Assembly: GCA_036583965.1 (NCBI GenBank)
Contig: JAZBQD010000015.1
Location: forward strand, 89,453,809-89,517,808
DNA from: Prunella strophiata
Lineage: Eukaryota; Chordata; Aves; Passeriformes; Prunellidae
Reading direction: 5' to 3'
Length of the DNA: 64,000 nucleotides
The notes beneath the pieces were generated by a model, which worked only from the letters and a program-made list of their open reading frames with translations, was not told where the DNA came from and made no database searches. The position numbers were made by a program, and so were the translations under genes. Position 1 is the stretch's first letter. Every line of letters starts with the position of its first letter. Positions 27,101 through 39,100 of this stretch are shown one piece after another.

Positions 27101-30100
27101 AACCCTCCCCCCCAGCAATTTGCTAAAGCTTCCATTCTTCTCATATTTTCTACACTTTATTGACACATACTGAGTAAGTCTGAAATCTATCTTGTTAACT
27201 AATTTGCATTCAACACCTTCAGCAATTATGTTCAAGAATCGAAATATAAACCACATGTATCAATGCTCAGTTGAACAAGTCTTGTCAAACTACTTCCTGT
27301 ATACACATCTCCAAGTCAGAGTGCCTAACCAGTATTTCTGTGTAGACAAAACAGAAGATAGAATTCCTAAGTAAATTCTAAGGTGTCACCTTTCCATGTT
27401 CAAAAAAGTTCAATATCTAAACCATAAGGACCAAGCTGTAAATAAGCTTCAAATTTCTCCTAGCTGATGAAAATTCCTACACAAATACTGCCTGCATCAT
27501 CTGGCAAAAACACCCCAGAATTTACTTGTATGTGGTCTTGCTTTCTGGTGGTAAAGTACTTCATACAGTATTTGTTTGCATCAGTAGGATGGTATCCAAA
27601 TGTTTAAATTAATCACACCAGTTACTATTTCATACACAAGCTTCACATGAATGTTCTCTTCTTTCTGGTGTTTGATATCTAATCCTCTCTAAAGAAGTCA
27701 TATAAACACACATTCTGGAAAAAAACCTTCTCAGGGACTTCCAAAACCAATTCCTATTTTTAGAGTTTTAGACAAAAATACAGAAAGCTGTGGGGGAAAG
27801 TGAAACTACTCACCCTTTTGGGTCAAGCAGATCTCTGACTTTCTCATTGTAGATTTCCATATAGGACACTTCAACTTTAAAAGTATGAGATTCATTTTCT
27901 TCTACAGAGATTCTCTGAAATAAAGCACAACAGAGCCGTGGGATCAGACCCAGCTGCTCTGCATTGCCCATCATGGAAAAGGATTTTCCTGAACCTAAAA
28001 GAAAAAAGGAGAAGAAAATGCTTTAGAATATAATTTCTTAATTACTCATTCATTCAAGAACATTTTAATTCTCTTTTTATTGCTCCAGAAGCATGTATCA
28101 GAACAATATGACATGCTGTTCCAGACAGACAGCTTATTCTTTGGACAAGGTAGAGGTAAACAAAAAGAGAAATTATCCTGAAGGTTTCTTTCAGTAGGGA
28201 CATTACTTGGGGCCCTTGGAACACACTTAAACACTAGAAACTGAGTAAATTTCCAGTAGGAGACTACTCAATACTTTTTTCAGCTTTTGAAAGAGGCCCC
28301 AAGATGTAGCAACCAGGATCATACTGACAGAGCTGCTTTCAGGAATTCACTCATCACTGCTTGTACTAGACATATATGAAATATCATGATACTTCAAAAT
28401 ACAATTTTTAAATGTTATCTACTATAATATTTATGTTTTGTTGTTCTCACTTCCCATGTGCACAAAGTGTTCTCCCCCTTTAGGGCACTCACCTGTCTGT
28501 CCATAGGCAAAAATACAAGCGTTATATCCCTGAAAGGCCTTTTCCAGAATTCCTTCTCCAAGGCACTTGAACACCACTTCTTGACCTAGAAAATAATTGG
28601 GTTTGTTTATTTTAAATTGTATAACATGCTAAAATTGACCATAAACAAGAATAGAAAAGGTTTGCACATTATTTTTTATGATTAAGAGCACTGATGGAAA
28701 CATATTATTCATGTACAACTGAGTGATAAGATCAAAACTGTTGCTACCTGTGTTTAAATATATTGCAGATAATCTTGTAAAGTGAGCAGTTCCTCAAAAG
28801 ATGTCATAGAAGTCGAATGCTTAGAAAATAACACAGATGTCTAAATTTTTTATTATTTCAGTGTAGTTTCTGCAATTAATATGCATTATTTAATCACAGA
28901 CTACATCCAGAAGAGTCCTGTAACAAAATTTCCATGAAATTTCCATTGGTGAACTGGGACATTTGGGGCACACAGGAATACAAGTAGTTGTTCTCTTGGG
29001 AACTGGCCTCAAGTTTCACCATAAGCCATTCTCACTGCCCCTGTAGCAAGGTGGTGTTGGAACAAGATAAAAGCATTCCAGTGACATTCAGGAAGAAAAT
29101 TAGTATTAGGAGGCTGTGAGACTTCAACAGAGCAGTTTGAGGACATATTCTGCCAAATCCACAATTTGAAACATCAGCTGCAGAATTTGATAGTTTGAAA
29201 ACTGACTCCCTGAGCCAGGCAGATTTTAGATGCACTTCAATCTTTTAGATGTAGAGATGAAAATAGTCATATTGTTTGTTTTTTTAATAGGAAAGCCCAG
29301 AATCTGTACCCCACAAAGAGGGTTAATGTGTTGTCTGCTTCTGGTTCTGAGCAGACAATTACACCAGCTGTGTGTACACCCAAAACAAGGAGAGCTGAGG
29401 CTAAGGACAGCATTTGTTCACCTTCAGGTGTATGGTTTTAAACTTAGATTCACTGCCTGGTGACTTTCTGAACACCTGTGATCAGCTGCCTCTCTCATCT
29501 TGGTCTGGGAGTTTCTGCAATTGTCAGTTGGGAGAAATTATTTCTCACTGGGGATGCAGTAGTGACTTCTGTACTCTCAAAATGGCATACACTAGCATAA
29601 ATCTTGCTACACAATTACTTATGAGAACATCTACATTCTGTAGCCCAGAGAATTCCTCCAGAACCACCTCTGGAATGACTGCAGAATGTTTTAGAGGCAT
29701 GTAAATAGGACAAGAAAGTACATTACTTTCATTTTCCTTTCATTGTAACCTAATTTCTTTTCTCCTATAAAGAAAAAACTAGTGCAGCAATGCACTATGA
29801 AATGGTCTGTGTGTCTTTCTAGCTGAATTTCTAAAATTCTAAGGTGTCACTGGACTTGCATTAACACAATTCAGAAAAGCTGAATATAGGAACTAAAATC
29901 AGAGGAAAATCCAGTATATTCTGGAGTAACTCCATTTCCTTCACCATGGACATTCAGTCACTACAACTAGGGGTCATTTCGTCATTTTATAATATCTATG
30001 CTGAGAGAGCACTGTTCAACAGCCTGGAAACAGAATGTTCAATGACTGAAGAATGAAATATACCAGCAGAAGATTTTAATAAGAATGTAGAATAAACAAA

Positions 30101-33100
30101 AATTTGCTTTCTAACCAGCTCCTGAGGGAGCCACTTATTATCTTGCTGAACAAGAACACAAAATCAAGCAAAGACTGAAGCTGAGTATAAATATTAAAAG
30201 AAAAATAAAGTATATATACATTACACAGTGACTGTGAGTGGAAGGCAAAACCATTTGTCAGAAGAGGAAAAAACTTTTATCACCCACTTCTGACAAGCAA
30301 TAAACCAGTAACCTCCTCCATGTTTCCTAAGGAAAAAAAAGCAAATACCTAAGTGTTTTAAAACTGTGCATGGTCATGATGACCATAGGATGACCTACAG
30401 ATTCCTCTACTGATAAATATCAGGGAAGGAATTCACTTTAAATCTCACCAGCAAAGCTGGGTTTATTTTTCAGGAGATACTTAATTTTCAAACTGTCATC
30501 ACAAACAGAAAATCAATGAGATACTGATATATAACTCTAAAATGGGTTTTTTTTTTTTTTACATATTTGAAGAGCTCAGCAATACCAACATAGACAAATG
30601 GGTCATTAAAGAGCATTGTTTATAGTAACCAGTCAAATGATCATGGGGTAAAACAGGATTTGGTTTTAAGTGCACTCACAGAAAAGAATCCAAAATGCTG
30701 AGCTTCAAGTATGGATATTTTATTAACTTGCAAATGCAGGGCACTGAGAGTAGCAGTATATCATCCATGATATTTTGCTATTTTTCATAAAGAAACCACA
30801 CTGCTTCCCCCATGAATTTTATTAGTGGGTCTGCAAACTGATTACAAACTCTGTATCATACAGAATTATGTCCATACACATTTACAGTCAAAAGAAATAA
30901 TACAGATCCAGTGCCAACACTGCTGCATTTCTGTTTTGCTAAATAAGTCAATACTGTCTGCAATTCATACTTTTTCTTATTTACATGACTTTTCTTCCAC
31001 AGATGCCTAGCATTTAAAGAGGTAAGCAGGAGTTTTAACTTATGACGTACTTTTCAGCAAATGGGAGAAATTAAAAAAAGAGATTGTCTAACAGAAGGAT
31101 TTCCCCTACACTAACCCTTACAGCCTTTAAGAAGGGAATTTCCAATCTTCCAGCTAGCTAAGACAATTTAGCATCTTAGAGGCAACTCAAGGCCAGAGAC
31201 ATCCATCCCCTTTCCCAACTTTTGTTCAGAGCAGGGGCAAGCTTGGGACAGCATGTCCAAGGCTGCCAGGGAGCCCAGAGTAGGCAAGTGAGCTGCCAGC
31301 TCTCACATGCCAGGAACTCCCCTCTGCCCATCCTTTTGAGGAAAGGGAAGCAAAGTCTAGTGAGTTTTTCTTGCAGACCAGGAACAGCTTCAATGTTAAG
31401 TCAAAACTACAAATAGACAAGACATTTGGGTCTGCTCAAACTCCACAACTCACTGTCTCTTGTGAGGGTAGAAGGGTAGAGTTCTTTAAGTCAATTGCCT
31501 GGTTTGCTTCCTTTTAAAAAGGGAAGTGCTGCAGTCAGCATACATATTTCCTATAAAATTACAGTTTAGCTCCAAGTCAGATGTAAGGCCTTTCAGAAGC
31601 CTGTAGAAACACAGAGCTGAGATTTCAGGCCAAACATGATGGAGGTTAGGGAGTTTATGAAAAATCCACAAGTCAATACAGCGTGGGGTCCTAGGAATGG
31701 ACCTGCCTAAGTGCTGCAGTAGTTATTTATGCCATCTCTTGAATCCTTCCCAAATGGAAGGGTTTCTTTTCTTCCTTTTAAAAATCCACTCCATTGCAGA
31801 CTTCAATAGGCTCTTACTGTTGTCCAGGCTTATAAAAAGAATCCTTTGTTCTCATCTCTGAGAATTTCTCAATATCCTCCTCTTCACTGAAATGCTGAGC
31901 AGTTATTTGTCTCTGTGAGCTTTTCAAGGCAAGCAGGTGTGTCCTTTATCCATGAACTGACTCCTGACCCGTTCAAGTCATGAACAAATGGCAATAAGCT
32001 ATTTTGCTCACTCTCAAAACTCCTCTACTGCAGCCTATAGACAAAGCTCATCCCTCTTCCAGATCAAGGCAAATTCATTCTGTCCTACAACCAAATTCCC
32101 CCCCCTTCAAAAACTACTTCATTGACTTCTTTTTCACTCCTTCCCAATGAGAGATCCACATTTTCACCAAACACCTAACTATGGCTTTCAGAAAAAAATA
32201 ATCAGAAAAAAGGTGCAGGAGCCAGCATGTGATGATCAGCACAAACCATTCCTTGCTTGGAATGACACAGACACAAACTGTTCAGAAATGCACAGCATCA
32301 ATATTCAGTGTAAAAACCAACCAAACAAAAACAAACAAAAAGCCCCTCACACTGAAAGAGTATAGGCTTAGATGAGATATATGGAAAAACTTTACTGTGA
32401 GGATGATGAGGCACTGGCAGGGGTGACCCAGAGAAGCTGTGGAGGCCCCATATCCTTGAAGTGTTCCAGGACAGTTTGGATGGGGCTGTCACTAACACAA
32501 TACACCAAGTTGTTAAAGAGCCCCCTTATCTTGGGGGGCAGAGATCAGAGCACCAACTCCACAAAGGTTTGCAAAGAGTTTACTTCTCTTCTGTACTCCA
32601 GACTCCCTGCTCTCTTTATGAGAGATACTCCTGCAAGGACAGCTGCAAAGATGCCCTCTACAAGTTTTTTGTCACCTGAAGGTTACCTTCACTATTTCTG
32701 TTGGTGATCTCACTGGATCATTTCGAATTTAAGACTGCAGTTTCCATTTCAACAGGAAAAAAAATTGCTAAAAAAGCAGTTCTGCTGCCAACAGCAACAA
32801 TACCCATGTTTTCAAGTGCTGGAAAGATAAGGTAGGTACTTCCCGAACATGAGTACAGAAAGAAAATTAGTACTAAAAAAATAAGCCTTATGTTCAGCCA
32901 AATAAGTTGAAGATCTCTCATAAAAGAAAGATGGCTAGTACCATTTCAGGGCCAGCCCTACACCCCCAGAGCCTGGGAATTGTTTTCAATAACCCATGCA
33001 ATTAAGTTTATCCAAACAGGAATCTCACTCTTGAGGTGAACAGTATTAGTAAGTGCTGATAGTACCATAGATTGATCAATAAAGTGAGAAATAAAGTCAG

Positions 33101-36100
33101 TCTGCTCATGTGTGATAGTTTTAAAGATCCTGTGACAAATGTGCATTTCCAGGAGTAGACAAACATTGGGTTTGTGGGCATTAAAAAAATAACAGCAAAG
33201 AAGAGTTATCCACGTATGTTGTCTGTGGTGCACAGCATTCTGTGTGTTCTCATCACCCACCTATCAATCAGCTAAATCTTTAATACAGAGTGATATACAC
33301 AATTATATATCCATTCAACAAAGTGCAAGATGAGCACATTTGATTTTGCACAGAGAGCAATGACTGATAGGGTAGCCTAGCACTTGTTAAACCTTTCACT
33401 GTATCATCTTCCACTGTATTTCTGTGATACAGGTAAAAGGGTTTTTCAAGCAACTAAATTTGTTGCACATGCCTTTTCTAAGAATTTTACTTCAGCCTAA
33501 AGCTCATGCACAACTTACATTTTCAAGCAGTTTGGACTTAGCTTTCAAGCTTTACACGTTTTCTTTTAATTGTGCAACTCATCCCTGCTCCTGGCAATGA
33601 CATCAAATTTACACATCCACAGAGAGCTACTTTGGGCAGGGAGTGTTTAATGCACCTGGCTTCCAGATCAGCATTCCTTCTGTAGTCCAGCATCCAAGAG
33701 ATACCAGTTTAGCTCCAAAAGTCAGGTGGTCAGATAACTTGTTTGGACTCTAAGATTGTACCAAAGACTGTTACAGCACTAACAGTCTCTGGATACAAGA
33801 CAAGATGGTTATTTACAAGGTGCCTAGGACAATGGAGGTTTGTTCTATGAGGCAAAGTAGTTATCAGAAATCCCAAACAAACCGAGTTACTGTATTTTTT
33901 TTTTTGTTAATACATATGCACATTGAGGCCAAGCTGTGAAAACAGACTTAAGGAGCCTTAATAATAACAATGTATAAATCTGAAATATTGCCATATCAGC
34001 ATTTGGTTTTTGGACCTAAACCAAGAAATGCTACTGTTGTATAGGATAGCATCAGCTCATGCCCAAGCAGGTGAACAACCCAGTAACTAACACCTGAAAC
34101 ACTTTGGGGTTGGTTTTTAATTACTTTAGTTTCAATATTGTGTCAAATTCATTATGTTCTAGAACATAAGGCCTGGCAGTCATAGGAATGCTTCAAGACC
34201 ATACAACAAACACAACAACAACAAAAACAGTGAAACCATTGTTTTTTGTGTGCAAGTCTTTAAGCTCACATTCTTAGCATATTTTTTGAAAAGAAAAAAA
34301 AAAAAAAAAAAACCACCACCAAAGCCTCCCACACAGCCTTCCACCAAGGAAAAAAAAACTCCAATAAAACACCCCCCCACCCCCACCTCAAGAAAACAAG
34401 GAAAAAACCCAAAGCAAAAAATCAGTTTTGGCTTTCTTTTTTCCCAGGCAGGAATATTGTCTGGAATAGGCAAAAAAACACCTCCTAACTTATTAGCCAG
34501 TAAGAAAGTGGAAGAAATGCAAGGCACCATTTTCTAGAAACCAGTCCAACAAGAGGTTAATCTACGTACACATAATAAAACTTCATTTCTTAGATAAGAC
34601 AAATACAATTACAGCTCCTGAAACACACTAGAGAGATCTAGCTTTCACTCAAATGAAAAATAAACAGATCTAGAAGCCCACTGAATTCACCTGGAGATGG
34701 GCTAAACCAAGCCAGGAACAAGTTCAGCTGGTTAGGAGTGTTTCTCGGGTCCATCCCGTCTCTGCTGTGGGTTGGTGCCATGGTGTACCCAACAGCTGCA
34801 GCTCCCACGTGCACATGGGGCCAAGATATGGGTGCACAACATCACCTCCTTCCTTTTAAAGGAAACAGGGGTGTGCAGGCACATAAGAAATTGCTGTGGG
34901 CTCCAATGGCTCTCCCAGCCTGAGCTACAAATACTGCACAGTGCATCTGTTCAGTGCAACCACAGCTCTTGTAAGCTGAACAAGTGAAAAACTCTTTTCC
35001 CTGAAGAAGCCTCTCTTTTGCTCAGGCAATTAAGAAAGATAGTGCAATCCTTAAGATTTGAGATTTCTTACCAGAGCCTACAGTAGTCAGAAATATATTT
35101 TTAACACACATATATGGCAGTTCATTTATGAGATCACTGATCTTAAACTTTGAAATAATGAACCATACCAGCTTTCAAGACTTCTTATGGGCCACAAAAT
35201 TTCATACTATGAATATCTAAACTGAATGATTGGGGGTTTTTCCTTTCCATGCAGCACAGCCTTGAAATCCCAGTGCTCAGAGCTTCTCTACCAAAACAAG
35301 TCCTCTTATAAAATATGAATACACTAATAGACAAATCCAGTTATGAGAAAACTGCTAGGATTACAAATCTTATGTGGATTATCCAGCTTTTGGGAGGAAG
35401 GAGTCACAAAGCTGATCACTCAAAACACATCAGGGTTCTGAACAGTCAGACTGTGAATCACTTGAAAGACCTGAGATAACCACATTGTCTGAGGAGAACA
35501 TGCTTAACACACATATTCATCACTAGCATCAGTCAGAAGTAATTGCTGATGCAGAAATGAAATTGTGACAGAAATGACAAAAGGCACTTCCAGGTGATTA
35601 AAAAAGAAAAAAAAATGTTATAGCTTAAATGTAAAAACATGTCCCCCGAACAGTGTTTCAGGCACCTTAAAATTTGCATTCCTTCTCAGCTGAGGAGCTA
35701 GTACCCAGATGACTCAATCCCTGTAAAATTATAAGTCTGCCTCTGTGAAGAAGTCACTTGAGCATCACAGTGCAAAATGAAAAAACAAACAAAAAAAACC
35801 CAAAAACCCAACAACCCCAAACCAAATTCACGAAACAAAGGCCCAGACTCCCATATGTTCTCAAATTATTTACACTATCCACTGTATAGAAAAGAGTTTA
35901 CCTGCATATTTTGTGGTGTTTGATTCATCCATGGACCAGAAGCAGTGATCAAAGGCAAACACCTGTAGAAGCACATAAAAAAAAGACAAATTAGGAACCC
36001 TGGCTATAGGACTTTTGTTTTAAAGCAGTACATATCCATGACAGTGTAACTGCAGTTGGGCTCTACTATTTCTGCAGATCCTAAATCAGAACTGTAAAAA

Positions 36101-39100
36101 GGCATAATCAGCAGAAATACTTTTGTGTAATCAAAAGAGTTACAAAGCTCAATACTTCTTTTCTATCTGTATGATACACTATACAGATCACTCCTTACTC
36201 TATCCCCTAATACAGATTACAAAACAAAGACAAAACCTAATAATTAACTCCACTCTTCTCCAGGCACCAACAGTGACAAATGTTTCTGTTAACAGTAACA
36301 GAACAGCAGCACAAGGACTCAATATACAGAATTTGGTGAGATGACTACTTAGCAGACATCAGCACAATACACACAAAAGGTTAACCATGGGATGCACTTC
36401 TGATACTCAGTGAAGAGCATTACTACTCACAAGCCTTAAGGAGCAAATAAATAGTATTAGATTATCTAAACAAAGAGTTCAGTATTGCATCTCAGTAGAG
36501 GAAGCTCAGAAACTACAAATAGAAGATGTAGCTCTATTAGAGAAACAAGCTATCAGAGCCTACTCTAATGAAAAGACTTAATATCACTTCACTTAAGAGA
36601 TCCAGTGAGAAACTGAATGAGATTCTATATTGTGCTCAGAGGGCTTGCAAACCTGGAACAGTGTCCTGTAAAACCACTTAACATGCTGGGATTTGATCCA
36701 AGTTTATTTTCCTGCACATTCCAGAACACTATGACAGACATTTAACTTTTTTCCCCCACAGGTTTAGGCTGCTACAAAGACACCTTAAGCTGCAGTGTAT
36801 TTTTCACAATTTGCCATGATAAACTGACTGTGGATGAGTTAATGATATAGATTCTGGTTTTGTTATTGGGTTTTTTTGGGGGGGAAGCACAAGAGGTGGG
36901 GAAAATCTCAAACCATCTTTTTAATAAAACTTTGCCTGGGACAAGATTGTCTTTGCCTGGTCATCCAACAGGTGTTTGTCCTTTGTGGGACAAACCATGC
37001 ATGTCAGTGTAGAGAAGAGCCACAGGCTCTGTCAGCTGAAACATGCAAGTTCCCCAGAGACAAATCCTGAGGTGAGGATGAAGATGGATCATTTTCATTT
37101 GGCTTTTGGCAATGAAGAACATCTTGAAGTCCCAGCTATTCTGAGTTACTACACAACATAATCTACAGCTATGCTGCAATCTAACCCTTCCCAAAACATC
37201 TATTGCTGCAAATATTACAGAAGGTAACACCAGGTTAGCACAACAAGCTCACCTCCTTCCCTTTCCTCCAGCTTAAAGCAAAACACATCAAATGGCCTTA
37301 GAGAAAACTTAATACTGAGACAACACTTAGTCTGTAAGAGTGAAGAGTTCTGGAATTCCCTTCTGAAGAAAAAACAAACAAACTCATTATAATAATCTAA
37401 CAGGGAGGCCTGAGTCACTGCAGCACAAATAGAACCAGACATCATCATGAATCAGGATGATGCCTGATGTGACTGAGTCAAAGATGTTGTTTGGCCACTG
37501 AACTGCAAGTAAAATGCAGCAGTTACTCCACCTTGTCTTCAGACAGCCACATAAGTTGGGGGCATTTTAAATTACATTTTGTGCAATTGATCATCAAATC
37601 TAGGCATAAAACCTAAGAACACAAACCCTTTTCCTAACTTCTATAGTCCAAGAACCACCATTTCTCTCCTCATATTCAAATTCTATGGAAATTTTTGTCA
37701 CAGGACTTGCTAACAATACCTAGTCTCTCTGATGATCAAATGGCAAGCAATTAAATTACAAAAAAAAAAAAAAAAAAAAAAAACCCAAACAAAACAAAAA
37801 CAACGAAACCACCAAAAACAAACAAACAAACAAAAAAACCCAAAACAAAACAAAAAAAACCTCTGACCCTACTATAAGGCTCCAAAACTGACCATTCTTC
37901 CCCCCTCAAAACTAAGTGTTATCTGCAGTGAAACACAGAGACCAGTTACCCAGCTATACCTGTAATGACTTAAATGTCAATATAGCACTACTATAGGACA
38001 ATAATCTATTGTCCTACACATTTTCCCCTTGGTTAAGGTGGAAATGATGACAAGATCATTCAGTGACTTCTAATTTAAACACTGATCTTGCAAAGACACT
38101 CTTAAAACTAAAATACTGGCTTGCAGCCAAGTCTTTCTTCTAGAAAAGCAGATTTTATTGGGATGTTTTTAAAATGGTAAAAATTGGTCAGACTGGTTTT
38201 CAAAAGGTCAAAAATGATTATGCAATAGGAAGAGAAAAATTGTGTCTTCAGATAAAACAAATGTAAATATAGCATTTTAGTTTGTTTCCATAATAAACAT
38301 AAAAAAGCCAGGGCATGGATTTGGTCTATTTATAAATTCTGTTCTGGAAAATTACCAAATCCTTCTAACAGAAGTAACAAGATTACTTTAAAAAAAAAAA
38401 AAGGTCAGGCAGAAAGGCAGAAACTGCTGGAGCATGCACTATCTGGAAAACATGCAGAGCAGCTGCAGCAAAACTCCCCTCTCCATTAAAACAGGCAGCG
38501 AACACTTAAACATTACTTTGATTAGTGATGACAAAACAGCAACCTTGAACACTCCCAGCAACCAGACCTTAAAGATTCACCCAACCAAAACAATTTTATG
38601 GACAACTGAGACCTTTGGGAAAACAGATTGCAAACACAGGAATTAACAGAGTAAAAATAAGCACATGGTGCAAGACACATGGTGCCAATCAGCAAGGCTC
38701 TTCAACATGTACATCAGGAAGGCATTTTATGGGAACTATCTGTAGGACAGCATTCTACCAAAAGAGTAACCCTTGTACAGAAAAGATTATTAAAAAGATA
38801 ATTATTTTCTATTTTTCTGATGCCCAGTGCAGGAATGGCAGGACAAGCAATCCCAACTTGAGTATGGAAGCATACTTTGGGGTCAAGACACAGAACATAT
38901 GCCATGAAGAAACAACTAAGTATTATCTCATGTGCTCCCTTCTTTCTCCCCTCTTCACTGATTATTCTTCCCTAAAATGGAAGTGGTGGGCATTACTCTT
39001 TTTTCTGATAGAAGTGTGCAGAATAATTATTTTTCTCTTATTCTTTTTCTCCCCAGAACCCATTTTCCTAAAAAGAGCATTAACCCTGTAAATACAACTA

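Larger units (their letters stand above)
28586..35901 (-). other. KIF13A intron W2-W3 (7.3 kb)
   Basis: The intron contains a CR1 fragment at 32350-32505 and an A-rich/C-rich low-complexity stretch at 34294-34410. Short T runs occur at 30547 and 33893. No coding signal found. Confidence 0.8.

Noticed and set aside
38615..39091. 158-codon plus-strand open frame
   Set aside because: No domain, no splice context, and its C-terminal end is a hydrophobic low-complexity stretch typical of T-rich intron.
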